Assembly (NCBI GenBank): GCA_016713325.1
Contig: JADJPJ010000025.1
Coordinates: 51,250-115,249, forward strand
DNA: 64,000 nt
Reading direction: 5' to 3'
Source of the DNA: Candidatus Flexifilum affinis
Lineage (GTDB): Bacteria > Chloroflexota > Anaerolineae > Aggregatilineales > Phototrophicaceae
Made by a program: the position numbers and the translations under genes
Shown here: in pieces, positions 1 to 8,967 of the stretch
Position numbering within the stretch: position 1 is the first letter of the stretch
Layout: each line of letters opens with the position of its first letter
The notes under the pieces: model-generated
Seen by the model: only the letters and a program-made list of their open reading frames with translations
Databases searched by the model: none
Told to the model about the DNA's origin: nothing

Positions 1-612
1 GCTGGTGAAGAAGCGCCGCGCCAGTTCGGCCAGCGCCTCGTCGCGCGGCAGCGACTGCGCGTTTGGGGCGCGTTCGGAGAGCAGGGCGTAAGTGAACTGC
101 TTGCCACGGCGTGGACCGCTGCACAGCACGGCTTCCAGTTCCCCATAATGGACAATGTAGCCCAGGCGAATGCCCTCGGCGGGGATGCCGACCTGGGCCA
201 GCGCCCCGGCCAGTTCGCCGCGGGTCAGGTAATTGCCCCCTTCGAGCGCGCGGGCCATGATGTCGAGGCTGCGCGCCAGCAGCGCCGACTCCAGCCCGAG
301 CTTGCGGTACATGGTGCCGTTGATGGTGTGCACGCGCGGTGCGGTGAGTTCTATCAGCCAGCGAATGTCGGCCGGGGCGACGAAATGCCAGGTGGGGCGC
401 ATGACGTGGGTGCGCAGGATGGCGCCCTCGTCGAAGTCGCGGGCGATATCGGCTTCGCGCGCATTCTTCAGGCGCAGGCCGAGGGACCATTTGGCGCCGG
501 CGAAATCCTGCGCCTGCACGGCGCCCAGCCAGGCGACGACCTCGGCCGGAGTGCGCAGATCGGTGCCGGCCAGACGGTGATTATGCAGGCGCTGTGCGAG
601 CAGAGTTGACAT
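1..612 (-). CDS. AlkZ-like winged-helix protein (3' end outside window)
   Basis: The visible 204 N-terminal residues match the winged-helix DNA-binding family that includes AlkZ-type DNA glycosylases (HTH_42). The QAQD motif near residue 34 corresponds to the QxQ motif of that family, and an RPTWH stretch follows near residue 74. Members excise damaged or cross-linked bases from DNA, but many remain uncharacterised. The ATG at 612 is preceded by GAGAGGACGACCG, a plausible ribosome binding site. The gene runs off the left edge, so about half the usual length is missing. Family assignment is fairly secure; the substrate is not known. Confidence 0.75.
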   Translation of the reverse strand, partial: MSTLLAQRLHNHRLAGTDLRTPAEVVAWLGAVQAQDFAGAKWSLGLRLKNAREADIARDFDEGAILRTHVMRPTWHFVAPADIRWLIELTAPRVHTINGTMYRKLGLESALLARSLDIMARALEGGNYLTRGELAGALAQVGIPAEGIRLGYIVHYGELEAVLCSGPRRGKQFTYALLSERAPNAQSLPRDEALAELARRFFTS

Positions 613-950
613 CGGTCGTCCTCTCTTATCCCTTACAGAAACGATGGGCGACGATGGAATCGGCGGTGAACATGCAGATAGGCTGCACCCCTTATTGTGC
701 CTCAAAATGCGGACAGAAACGATCCTGATTAGAAGACCCTTATCCCCAGCCCGCACCGCGGGAGAAGGCAGGGGGGGGCACCGGCCCCAAGACGCGTCGG
801 GTGTAGGGACACGCAACGGCGTATCCGCGATTCTTTGCCCCTCCCTGGCAAGTGAATGACCCCTTGAGCTGCCTTGGTTGTAGGGACGCAATTCTTGGCG
901 TCCGACGTGCACCAGGCTAGCGACTGATCGACGCGTGGTCCGCCGAGGGC
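613..950. repeat. Intergenic region with dispersed palindromic repeats
   Basis: No credible gene lies here. A short palindromic unit (TAGGGACGC ... GCGTCC) is at about 881-903, followed by sequence up to 950 that reappears in inverted orientation at 2071-2135 and again near 28890-28980. It belongs to the family of intergenic hairpins seen throughout the window. Confidence 0.55.
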
Positions 951-2070
951 TAAAAGGCCTGTCCGGTATTGAAAAGGTGTCAAGAAACAGAACAATCACT
1001 TGGGCCAACAAGGAGATTGCTGATGGATCTTGACACCTTTCTGACCACATTATATGTGCTGGTGGATGACTGGTATAGCGCCCAAATCGCTCCCCACGTC
1101 CAGCGACGACGGGGCGGCAAGCAGCGCATGAGCGATAGTGAGGTGCTGACGGTGGCGCTGGTGGGGCAATGGCAAGTGGGGGTGCCGTGGAACAGTGAGC
1201 GAGGCGTGGTGCGCTACATGCAGCAGCAGGGACGGCAGTGGTTTCCACAAATGCTGGGCCGCAGTGCGTTCAATGAGCGGGTACGTCACTTGTGCACCGT
1301 CCTGGCGGCCTTGCAGCAGGCGATGGCAGAACAGTTGAGCGACGCGAGGAACGTCTACGAGGTGGGCGATGGATTGCCCCTGCCGGTGTGCAGTGTCAGC
1401 CAGGCCACGCGCCAGAGGGGGCACTGGTTGGGAGCGACGGCCAGTCGGGGACATGGGGGGACGCAGGGCGGTTGGTTCTACGGCCAGCGCTGCTGGATGA
1501 GCGTGACCGGCAGCGGCGCCATCACCGGCTGGTTGGTCGGCGCTGGCCACCTGAACGAGCGCTGGTTGCTGGAAGCCTTCCTCAGTAGTACGCGCGCCGG
1601 GGACGGTCGCTTGCAGCTCCCGCCCCCGGATACGCACACCCCGCGCGCGCTGCGGGCACGGCCGCCGCAGGGCTTCATCGGGGGCTTTTTTGCTGCTGGG
1701 CACGACGGTCAGCGTCCCTACCTGGCCGACCAGGGCTTGAACAGCCTCCGCTGGCAGCAGCATTGGGCCGATGGCTATGGAGCCACCGTCATTACGCTGC
1801 CGCCCACCGGCACCGCCGCCCGTGACGCCTGGTCGCGGGCGGATCGGCTCTGGTTGGCGCACCATCGGCAAATCATTGAGACGGTCTTTGCTCACCTGAC
1901 CACCGTCTTTGGCATTAAGCACCTCAACGCGCACTCCCTTTGGGGGCAATACACCCGACTCGCCGCCAAAGCGGCGGCATTCAACGTTGCACTCTGGTTC
2001 AATCACTGCCTCGGTCGGTCTTTACTGGCCATCCCGACCCTGTTACTTTGAATACCGGACAGGCCTTTTA
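951..2070 (+). mobile_element. IS982-like insertion sequence
   Basis: Perfect 20-bp terminal inverted repeats (left 951-970, right 2051-2070; left starts TAAAAGGCCTGTCCGG) enclose one transposase gene, which ends inside the right repeat. The repeats continue imperfectly into the flanks because the element sits between inverted copies of an intergenic repeat. I could not find a clear target-site duplication. The reading frame is intact, so the element may still be active. Confidence 0.85.
1023..2051 (+). CDS. IS982-family DDE transposase
   Basis: The start is taken at MDLDTFLTTLYVLVDDW, the usual beginning of IS982 transposases, rather than an in-frame ATG 54 bases upstream. DDE-type catalytic residues are visible as Asp in GDGLPLPVC, Asp in LADQGLNS and Glu in IIETVF. 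The length of 342 residues is somewhat long for the family because of an insertion between the first and second Asp. It would catalyse cut-and-paste movement of the flanking inverted repeats. No frameshift or stop interrupts it. Confidence 0.85.
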   Translation: MDLDTFLTTLYVLVDDWYSAQIAPHVQRRRGGKQRMSDSEVLTVALVGQWQVGVPWNSERGVVRYMQQQGRQWFPQMLGRSAFNERVRHLCTVLAALQQAMAEQLSDARNVYEVGDGLPLPVCSVSQATRQRGHWLGATASRGHGGTQGGWFYGQRCWMSVTGSGAITGWLVGAGHLNERWLLEAFLSSTRAGDGRLQLPPPDTHTPRALRARPPQGFIGGFFAAGHDGQRPYLADQGLNSLRWQQHWADGYGATVITLPPTGTAARDAWSRADRLWLAHHRQIIETVFAHLTTVFGIKHLNAHSLWGQYTRLAAKAAAFNVALWFNHCLGRSLLAIPTLLL

Positions 2071-2245
2071 GCCATCGGCGGATTCCGCGACCCTTAACTT
2101 GGTGCATATGGGACGTCAAGAATGGCGTCCGACGTGAAGTGAGGGACGCGATTTTTCGCGTCCGTACGATACCCATAAAGCAATCGATCTGCTTAAAACC
2201 TGCCCCTGTCAGGAGGGGAGCACAGATTGAGCGGCGCGGCGGAGA
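2071..2245. repeat. Intergenic repeat copy to the right of the IS
   Basis: The stretch 2071-2135 is an inverted partner of the sequence left of the IS (about 881-950); both share a GGTGCA..GGACG.CAAGAAT..GCGTCC pattern. Nothing else is recognised before the stop codon of the leftward dehydratase gene. Confidence 0.5.
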
Positions 2246-3415
2246 CTACCAGTTGGTGTAAGAGCCGTCGGCGCGGCGCAGATGCGGCGCTTCCCAGAAT
2301 TTGAAGGCCTGTTGCTTCACCCGTTCCTCGTTGACCTCCACGCCCAGCCCCGGCGCATCGCCCACCGGCACACTCGACCCGACGGCCTTCGTCTGGACCG
2401 GGAACAACTCGTCGTCGTAGAAGTTGAGATCCTCGGTCGGCGACATGCGAATTTCCATCCAGGCGAAGTTCGGCACGGCGGCGGCCAGGTGCACGGTGGC
2501 CGCGGTGCAGATCGGTCCCAGCGGGTTGTGCGGCATCAGGTCGATGTAATGGGCTTCGGCCATGGCCGCGACCTTCATCGATTCGGTCAGCCCGCCGACG
2601 TTGCAGACGTCGATGCGCGCGAAGTTGGTCAGGCCGCGCTCGATGTACGGGAGGAACGCCCACTTGCTGGCGAACTCCTCGCCGATGGCGAAGGGGATGT
2701 CGACCATAGTGCGCAGGGCGGCGTAGGCTTCCGGCGACTCGTCGCGGATCGGCTCCTCCAGGAAGTCGATCGTGCCGGCGGGCATGCGCTGGCAGAACGA
2801 GGCGGCTTCGCTTACGCTCAGGCGGTGATGGTAGTCGATGCCCAGCACCGGGGCGGGGCCCAGGCTTTCGCGCAGGTGGGTCAGCCAGGTCGCCGCCAGC
2901 GGAATCGACTCGCGCGGCTCGAAGCGCCCCCGGCTGCGCTCGTCGTCGACGGAGGGCACGCCGACGCGGATGACGTTCCACCCCTTTTCGACGAGCAGGC
3001 GCCCTGCCGCGATCAACTGCTCCTCGGACTCCGCCGGGGTGTGGGCAAAGCAGGGGATGGCGTCGCGCTGTTTGCCGCCGAGAAGCTGGTAGACGGGAAT
3101 GCCCAGCGCTTTGGCGTTCAGGTCGTGCAGGGCGATGTCGATGGCCGAGATGGCCGCCGTCAGCACACGCCCGCCTTCGAAGTACTGGCCGCGGTACATC
3201 TCCTGCCACAGCGCGCCGATGCGCCGGGCGTCCTGACCGATCAGGAATTCGCGGAAGTGGCTGACCGCCCCGACGACGGCCAGCTCGCGGCCGGAGAGGC
3301 CGGCTTCTCCCCAACCGTACAGCCCTTCGCCGGTCTCCACTTTGACCAGCAGTTGATTGCGATGGCCCACCCAGACCGGGTACGCCTTGAGGTCGGTGAT
3401 TTTCATCGTGATCAC
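2246..3415 (-). CDS. Enolase-superfamily sugar-acid dehydratase (galactonate dehydratase-like)
   Basis: A 389-residue mandelate racemase/muconate lactonizing enzyme-type protein, closest by eye to D-galactonate/gluconate dehydratases. These remove water from sugar acids to give 2-keto-3-deoxy acids. The N-terminal capping domain carries the LIGQDARRI..LWQEMYRG signature. The barrel carries metal ligands in GIDYHH, FLEEP and AIGEE, and a C-terminal His in MPHNPLGPI. The start codon lies 3 nt after the stop of the upstream glycosidase-like gene, so the two are probably co-transcribed. A likely role is catabolism of a sugar acid released by that neighbour. The exact substrate cannot be read from sequence. 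Confidence 0.85.
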   Translation of the reverse strand: MITMKITDLKAYPVWVGHRNQLLVKVETGEGLYGWGEAGLSGRELAVVGAVSHFREFLIGQDARRIGALWQEMYRGQYFEGGRVLTAAISAIDIALHDLNAKALGIPVYQLLGGKQRDAIPCFAHTPAESEEQLIAAGRLLVEKGWNVIRVGVPSVDDERSRGRFEPRESIPLAATWLTHLRESLGPAPVLGIDYHHRLSVSEAASFCQRMPAGTIDFLEEPIRDESPEAYAALRTMVDIPFAIGEEFASKWAFLPYIERGLTNFARIDVCNVGGLTESMKVAAMAEAHYIDLMPHNPLGPICTAATVHLAAAVPNFAWMEIRMSPTEDLNFYDDELFPVQTKAVGSSVPVGDAPGLGVEVNEERVKQQAFKFWEAPHLRRADGSYTNW

Positions 3416-3418
3416 TCC

Positions 3419-4504
3419 CTACAACAGATACCCGTAGTCCCGGGCGAGCTGGATGGCCTGGACCATGTAATCGTTCGGAACGCGGTCGCCCTCTTTGGTC
3501 AGCTTCCACACCCCATTGCGCAGGTGGCGGGTTTCCGTCTCCCAGTCGTACATCGAGATCACCGGCGCCCAGGTGAAGACCGGAATCTCCACGCCCAGAA
3601 TCCGCGCCAGGTTGATCTCGGCCATCATCCACCAGAACCACTCGTTCTGCCGCCATCCGAAGGGCGGTCCGGAGGTCTCGGTCAGCCACAGCGGGATGTC
3701 GGGCCAGTGCTGCTGCGCCTTGAGGATCATCTGGTGAAAGGGGGGCAGTGTGGTGTCGCGATAGTGGTTAAGGCCGATGATGTGAATCAGGGAAGGGTCG
3801 CCGCCCAGTTCCGGTTCGCGCCGGCCCAGGACGGTGTCGATGATGCGGGCCTGGACGGCCACCGAGCGGGCGTCGGCGCGGTGCAGGCGGTGCTCGTCGG
3901 TGGAGTGCCACGGCTCGGGGATGACCAGCACGGCATCCGGCCGGACGGCCAGGATCGCTTTGGACGCCTCGACGATCATCCTGCAGATCTGCGCCCGCAA
4001 AAGGTCGGCGCCCGTTTTGCCGCGCAGGAAGGGACGCCACTTTCCCTGACGCCCGGCCCGCTCGACCATCAGCGTCGGCTCGTTGGAGACGCAGTAGTAC
4101 TTGAGCGAGGGATAGCGGTCGGCAATGGCGGCGGCGAATTCGGCGAAATGCTGCGGTGCGTCGTCGGCGAGGATGTCCATCCAGTCGGGATAGCCGTAGT
4201 GCCACAGGTCGAGATAGAGCTGAAGCTGGTGTTTGCCGGCGCTTTCCACCACCCGGTCGAGCCAGTCCCAGTCGAAGCAGTGCGGCGCGGGATGCGACAC
4301 GTACCAGCGCGCGGCGTCGCGGATGCCGATACAGCCGATGCTGACCATCAGGGCGTAATCTTCGTCAAGGCGCTGGTCGTGCCGGATGAGGTGGACCTCA
4401 TCCTGGCGGTACAGGCTGCCCTGGCGCATGCGTTCAAAATCGGAAGTTTCCAGGAAGGCCCAGAACTCCATCGGTTGCAGCTTAAGAATCTCGGCCGTCT
4501 TCAT
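3419..4504 (-). CDS. GH-A clan glycoside hydrolase-like protein
   Basis: A 361-residue TIM-barrel protein with the hallmarks of clan GH-A: an acid/base Asn-Glu in CVSNEP near residue 158 and a candidate nucleophile Glu in LTETSG near residue 279. The spacing and motifs recall GH1, GH5 and GH39 families, but I cannot assign one. There is no signal peptide, so it should act in the cytoplasm. The start at 4504 is chosen over an in-frame ATG at 4528 because GAGGA lies just upstream of it. It is followed after 3 nt by a sugar-acid dehydratase. Confidence 0.65.
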   Translation of the reverse strand: MKTAEILKLQPMEFWAFLETSDFERMRQGSLYRQDEVHLIRHDQRLDEDYALMVSIGCIGIRDAARWYVSHPAPHCFDWDWLDRVVESAGKHQLQLYLDLWHYGYPDWMDILADDAPQHFAEFAAAIADRYPSLKYYCVSNEPTLMVERAGRQGKWRPFLRGKTGADLLRAQICRMIVEASKAILAVRPDAVLVIPEPWHSTDEHRLHRADARSVAVQARIIDTVLGRREPELGGDPSLIHIIGLNHYRDTTLPPFHQMILKAQQHWPDIPLWLTETSGPPFGWRQNEWFWWMMAEINLARILGVEIPVFTWAPVISMYDWETETRHLRNGVWKLTKEGDRVPNDYMVQAIQLARDYGYLL

Positions 4505-4546
4505 AAAGTTCCTCGATTTTTGGAACAAACGGCAGAGATGATAACG

Positions 4547-5140
4547 TTATTCTGGCGATAACGCCGCCAGGCAGATCTCGACGGCGGCGATCATCTGCTC
4601 CAGGGGCATGCCCTGCGCTCCGTCGCCAGTGGCCGAGGGCAGGCCGGGCACATGGATGAATCCGCAGGGAATATCGCGCCCGCTCCCCTCGACCCAGTGG
4701 CGCACGCTGTAGAAGACATGGTTGCAGACGTAGGTCCCGGCGTGGTTGGAGATGGCGGCGGGAATTTCTCGCGCCTTGAGCGCCGCCAGCATCCGCTGGA
4801 TTGGCAAGGTGGAGGGATAGGCCAACGGCCCCTCGGCCTCGATCGGGTCGCCGGAGGCGAGCGCGCCGCTGTTGTCGGGGATGGAGGCATCGTCCAGGTT
4901 CAGCGCCACCCGTTCCAGCGTGATCTGCGTCCGGTTCTGCGCGACACCCAGCGACACCACGGCGTCGGGCTCCCAGGACTCGATGGCCGCGCGGATCTTG
5001 TCCGCGGCGGCACGGTATTCGGTTGGCAGCACCAGAGTCAGCAGGTCCGGGTTCCGCTCCGCGAGGCGCTGGACGATCATCTGGGACGGGTTGGCCTGAA
5101 CCGCGCCGAAGGGTTCAAAGCCGGTGACGAGGATGCGCAT
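4547..5140 (-). CDS. pcp: Pyrrolidone-carboxylate peptidase
   Basis: This cysteine peptidase of family C15 removes N-terminal pyroglutamate from peptides in the cytoplasm. The 197-residue length is close to the usual 200-215. The N-terminus MRILVTGFEPFG is diagnostic, and the catalytic triad is visible as Glu in LERVALN, Cys in GTYVCNHVFY and His in FIHVPG. It lies 42 nt upstream of the glycoside hydrolase-like gene on the same strand. A functional link to sugar catabolism is not obvious. Confidence 0.93.
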   Translation of the reverse strand: MRILVTGFEPFGAVQANPSQMIVQRLAERNPDLLTLVLPTEYRAAADKIRAAIESWEPDAVVSLGVAQNRTQITLERVALNLDDASIPDNSGALASGDPIEAEGPLAYPSTLPIQRMLAALKAREIPAAISNHAGTYVCNHVFYSVRHWVEGSGRDIPCGFIHVPGLPSATGDGAQGMPLEQMIAAVEICLAALSPE

Positions 5141-5158
5141 ACGTCTATTCCGATCAAG

Positions 5159-5203
5159 GCATCGCTTGAAAGTGCATCGCTTGAAAATGCATCGCTTGAA
5201 GTA
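5159..5203. repeat. Three tandem 15-bp repeats
   Basis: GCATCGCTTGAAAGT, GCATCGCTTGAAAAT and GCATCGCTTGAAGTA follow one another directly. They lie just upstream of pcp in the divergent region with the Lrp-type gene. A regulatory role is possible but unproven. Confidence 0.75.
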
Positions 5204-5386
5204 TCAGTTGCCATGTGGATCACTGCCCACCATTATAGCGCGGCCCAGGATCATCGAACCCATGATATTCTGGCCGACCTGGTCGCAGATTATGGGCTGT
5301 GATTTCCGAATCGGAAGTTATATTTGCGGTAATTGCCTTTTTCGGCATTGATCCCTATAGTGGATAGACAACGCAGGGGTGCAGGC

Positions 5387-5854
5387 TTGAATACGTTGGA
5401 CGAGATTGACCTTCAGATCATCGATTTGCTGATCGCGGATGGGCGCATGAGCAGCGCCGACCTGGCCAGGGAGATCGGCACCGTGACCGAGCGCACCGTG
5501 CGCAACCGGCTGGCCACCCTGCTGGAGCAGAAGATCATCCAGATCAGCGCCATCCCCGACCCGGAGGCGATCGGCCTGACCGTCATCGCCGACGTCTTCA
5601 TCGAAGCGGAGCCGGGGAAAGTCATGGAGATCGCCCGCAAGCTGGTGGGCTTTGACAACATCAGCTATGTGGCCGTGTCGACCGGGGCGATGGACATCAG
5701 CATTCAGATCGTCGCCACCAGCAACACCGAGCTTTACGACTTCGTGACCAATGTGCTGGGCAATATCGAAGGGGTTCGCAAGACGACCACCTCGATCGTG
5801 CCGCGCATCCTCAAGCGCTTCGGCTACAAGACGCGCGCGGTGATCAAGCTCTAG
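5387..5854 (+). CDS. Lrp/AsnC family transcriptional regulator
   Basis: An N-terminal helix-turn-helix (LDEIDLQIIDLLIADGRMSSADLAREIG) is followed by an AsnC-type ligand-binding domain. I place the start at TTG 5387, giving MNTLDEIDLQII, because that is the family's usual N-terminus and AGGGG lies upstream. Longer in-frame starts at TTG 5333 or GTG 5360 are possible. It stands 86 nt upstream of the polyamine-type ABC genes on the same strand and is their likely regulator. A near-palindrome TTCCGAATCGGAA at 5308-5320 could be an operator. Confidence 0.85.
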   Translation: MNTLDEIDLQIIDLLIADGRMSSADLAREIGTVTERTVRNRLATLLEQKIIQISAIPDPEAIGLTVIADVFIEAEPGKVMEIARKLVGFDNISYVAVSTGAMDISIQIVATSNTELYDFVTNVLGNIEGVRKTTTSIVPRILKRFGYKTRAVIKL

Positions 5855-5940
5855 CCTGAGCGCGCCAAAGCCAACACCCGTGAAGGCCGGGCGCACGCCC
5901 GCTTTTAAAAGGTCCGATCTAGGAGAGAGGATAGAACCGA

Positions 5941-7004
5941 ATGAAAGCTCTACGCCGCTTCATGCTCCTTGCACTGTGCGTTCTGCTCGGCGTCACTCTG
6001 GTCCAGGCGCAGGAAGACACCCTCACCGTCTTCGACTGGGCGGGCTACGATCTGGAGGGGTTCTGGGCGCCGTTCGCCGAGGCCAACCCCGACGTGACTG
6101 TCGAATTCACCTACATTACGGAAGACTCGGAAGCCTTCGCACGCATGGCGAGCGGGCTGGAGACCGACGTGCTCCACCCCTGCTGGCATCAGCCGTACAT
6201 CGACTCATCGCTGGTGCAGGGTCTCGACACCTCGCGCCTGAGCAACTGGGAGTCGATCCCGGCCGTGCTGACGACCAGGGCCAGGGCGCGGACGGCGAGC
6301 AGTACTTCGTGCCGCACGTCTGGGGCTATTCCTCGATGATCGTCCGTACCGATCTGGTCGAAGAAGTGCCGGACTCCTGGGCCGACCTGTGGGACCCGCA
6401 GTACGCCGGCCACATCGGCATCTACGACTCCGGTGAGGTCGCTCTGGCCATCGCCGCGACGGTGCTGGGCCTGGAAGATCCGTTCAACCCCACCGAAGAA
6501 GAGCAGGCGATGATTGAAGCCAAGCTGATCGAGCTCAAGCCGCAGCTGCTGGCGTTCCTGGTCGACCCGGCGGAAATGGAACAACTGCTGATTTCCGGCG
6601 ACATGTGGATCATGGCCGGCGGTTGGAACTCGACCTACATGGCGGTGGCCAGGGCACTGGCTGAGAGCAACCCCGACGCCCAGGTCGAGTACATCGCCCC
6701 GGTCGAAGGCCGCTTCGGCTGGCTGTGCGGTTTTGGCATCTCCGCCGATACCGATAATCTCGACATGGCCTATGCCTACCTCGACGCGCTGATCTCGCCG
6801 GAATCGCAGGCCTACCTGACCAACACCTTCGGCTTCGGCGGCGCGAATCCCGAGTCGCTGCCGATGGTCGACCCGGAGACGGTCGAACTGCTCCAGCTCG
6901 ATCAGACGGACATCCTCAACGACACCATCTTCCTGCCCGACGTCTCGGATGAACTGCGCGAAGCGTACGTCACCATCTGGGACAACGTGAAGCTGGCGCC
7001 GTAA
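5941..7004 (+). CDS. PotD-like polyamine ABC substrate-binding protein, frameshifted
   Basis: The product resembles the spermidine/putrescine-binding proteins of PotD type (SBP_bac_8). It opens with a signal peptide (MKALRRFMLLALCVLLG..VQAQ) and the mature FDWAGYDLEGF strand. The frame breaks near 6272: the first frame covers residues up to IPAVLT and the protein continues in another frame with QGQGADGEQYFVPHVWGYSS. One missing base would restore a single protein of about 354 residues. Both halves are well conserved, so sequencing error is as likely as a pseudogene. Two permease genes follow, separated by a repeat-containing gap. Confidence 0.8.
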
Positions 7005-7129
7005 GCGAATACAAGCCCGTGAGGGCGGACGAGCAAACGAAGTTTGCCTGCGTCCGCCCACCCAGGGCAAGCGCTTCAACACCGACCATCCGATCGTGCG
7101 TAGGGGCGCATCGCGATGCACCTCTACGG

Positions 7130-7207
7130 CGGGTGGTTCACAACCGGGCGGTTCACGAACCGGGCGGTTCACGACCGGGTGGTTCACGAACCGGGCGGTT
7201 CACAATC
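7130..7207. repeat. Five tandem 15/16-bp repeats
   Basis: Units of the form CGGGYGGTTCACRAAC occur five times, alternating 15 and 16 bp, so the array can also be read as a 31-bp unit repeated about 2.5 times. It sits in the gap (7005-7327) between the binding-protein gene and the first permease gene. A GTAGGGGCGC-type palindrome precedes it (about 7099) and another follows near 7230-7260. Confidence 0.8.
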
Positions 7208-7327
7208 GAACTCCTGGGCGACGTAGCTAACGACCATGGCACGACAAGAATGCCGTCCCTACAGCTCGCGCCAGCTGGATTATCCGGTCCTGATGACCGA
7301 CCGCTTCTCGAACAAGGTTCCCCGCAC

Positions 7328-8185
7328 ATGTCGCAGCGTCTGCGTCTGCTCATCCTGGTCACGCCGCCGCTCCTGTGGCTGATCGTCACGATCATCATCC
7401 CGCTGGCGGGCATGGTGCTGTTCAGCTTCCGCCTGGACAGCTTCAAACCGGACGCGGGCTATGGGCTGGACAGCTACGTCGAGTTCTTCACCGACCCCCG
7501 CTACATCCGTCTGATGGGCCAGACCGGGGTGACATCCGCCTGGGTGGCGGCACTGTCGGTGCTGCTGGCCTATCCCGTCGCCTACTTCCTGGCCTTCCGC
7601 AGCGGGCGCTGGAAGCTGACCCTGATCGCCCTGATGATCGTCCCGGCCTGGACCAGCTACCTGCTGCGCATCCTGTCCTGGAAGGTGATGCTCGGCTCGG
7701 GCGGGCTGCTGGCCAGCCTGCTGGAACTGGTGGGAATGGACGCGAGCAGCCTGCCGCTGCTGCTGTACAGCCCGCAGGCGGTGGTGATCACGCTGGTCTA
7801 CGTGTGGATTCCGTTCGCGGCGCTGCCGATCTTCGTCACGCTCGACCGCATCGACGCCCGGCTGTTCGAGGCGGCGGGCGACCTGGGCGCGACGCCGCTG
7901 CGCACCTTCCTGCGCGTGACGCTGCCGCTCAGCCTGCCGGGCCTGCTGGCCAGTTTCCTCTACGTTTTCATTCCGACGTTTGGCGACTGGGTGACGCCGC
8001 TGCTGGTGGGCGGGGCGCAGGGTGGCATCCTGTACGGCAACATCATCCAGAGCCAGTACACCCGCGCGCTGAACTGGCCGATGGGATCGGTCCTGAGCCT
8101 GGCGCTGCTGGTCCTGGTCGTCCTCATCATGGCGATCTACGGGCGAATCAGCGGCGCCCTGCTGAGCAGAAGCGCCGAGACATGA
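7328..8185 (+). CDS. potB: PotB-like polyamine ABC transporter permease
   Basis: A 285-residue integral membrane protein with about six predicted transmembrane segments. It carries the permease loop EAAGDLGATPLRTFLRVTLPLSLPG, which contacts the ATPase. The chosen ATG at 7328 gives the standard N-terminus; the open frame extends upstream through the repeat region without support. The stop overlaps the start of the next permease by 4 nt (ATGA). Together they resemble PotB and PotC of spermidine/putrescine importers. No ATPase gene (PotA) is nearby, so one must be supplied from elsewhere if the system works. Confidence 0.88.
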   Translation: MSQRLRLLILVTPPLLWLIVTIIIPLAGMVLFSFRLDSFKPDAGYGLDSYVEFFTDPRYIRLMGQTGVTSAWVAALSVLLAYPVAYFLAFRSGRWKLTLIALMIVPAWTSYLLRILSWKVMLGSGGLLASLLELVGMDASSLPLLLYSPQAVVITLVYVWIPFAALPIFVTLDRIDARLFEAAGDLGATPLRTFLRVTLPLSLPGLLASFLYVFIPTFGDWVTPLLVGGAQGGILYGNIIQSQYTRALNWPMGSVLSLALLVLVVLIMAIYGRISGALLSRSAET

Positions 8186-8967
8186 AGTTGACCCTGCGCT
8201 TCCCGAGCGGCCTGTACTTCTGGCTGATGATCGTCTTCCAGTACCTGCCTGTCGCGCTGCTGGTGGTCTTCTCGTTCAACGACAGCGCCACGCTCACCTT
8301 TCCGCTCCAGGGCTTCACGCTCGACTGGTATGTCGAAATGGCGAGGACGGCGCCCCTGCTGGAAAGCGTGCGCAACAGTCTGATGCTGGCCGTCGTCTCG
8401 TCGCTGCTGGCCACCGTGCTGGGGGCGATGGGCGCGATCGCCGTGACGCGCTTCGACTTCCGCGGCAAACGGCTGCTGATTGGGCTGACGGCGCTGCCGC
8501 TGATCATCCCCTACATCGTCATCGGCGTGGCGCTGCTGATGGTCCTGCGGGCGCTCGATCTCGACCTGTCGCTGTGGACGGCGCTGCTGGCGCACGTGGT
8601 GGTCAGCCTGCCGGTCACCACGCTGGTGATCTCGACCCGGGTGATGGGCTTTCCGGAGAGCATCATCAATGCCGCCTATGACCTGGGGGCGGGTTTCTGG
8701 ACGATGCTGCGCCGGGTGCTGCTGCCGATGAGCGCGCCGGCACTGGTTTCGGCCGCGCTCATCGCCTTCACCATCTCGTTCAATGAATTCTTCGTGACCA
8801 ATTTCCTGATCGGCAGCGACCCGACCCTGCCGATCTATATTTTCTCTCAGCTTCGCAACACGGCGCGGCTGCCGGTGACGATCACCGTGACGGCGCTGAT
8901 CATGGTGACCTCCGTCGCCCTGCTGCTGATCGCGGCGGCGCTGAGCCAGTTTGGACGAAAATCGTGA
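8182..8967 (+). CDS. potC: PotC-like polyamine ABC transporter permease
   Basis: A 261-residue membrane protein with roughly six transmembrane segments and the coupling loop NAAYDLGAGFWTMLRRVLLPMSAPA. It is the second half of the permease pair and overlaps its upstream partner by 4 nt. Its stop overlaps the GTG start of the acetylpolyamine deacetylase-like gene by 4 nt, giving a tightly coupled unit. The association with a deacetylase of acetylated polyamines supports polyamines or their acetyl derivatives as cargo. Confidence 0.88.
   Translation: MKLTLRFPSGLYFWLMIVFQYLPVALLVVFSFNDSATLTFPLQGFTLDWYVEMARTAPLLESVRNSLMLAVVSSLLATVLGAMGAIAVTRFDFRGKRLLIGLTALPLIIPYIVIGVALLMVLRALDLDLSLWTALLAHVVVSLPVTTLVISTRVMGFPESIINAAYDLGAGFWTMLRRVLLPMSAPALVSAALIAFTISFNEFFVTNFLIGSDPTLPIYIFSQLRNTARLPVTITVTALIMVTSVALLLIAAALSQFGRKS

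Noticed and set aside
951..2070. Target-site duplication flanking the IS
   Set aside because: No direct repeat could be identified because the flanks are inverted copies of an intergenic repeat.
2193..3689. A 498-codon minus-strand frame overlapping the dehydratase
   Set aside because: Arg/Pro/Gly-rich composition without motifs; it is an out-of-frame shadow of the real gene.
2282..4561. A 759-codon open frame on the plus strand
   Set aside because: It is antisense to the dehydratase and glycosidase-like genes, which have conserved motifs; long antisense frames are common in GC-rich DNA.
7130..7207. Possible CRISPR array
   Set aside because: Units are 15-16 bp with no spacers and no cas genes nearby.
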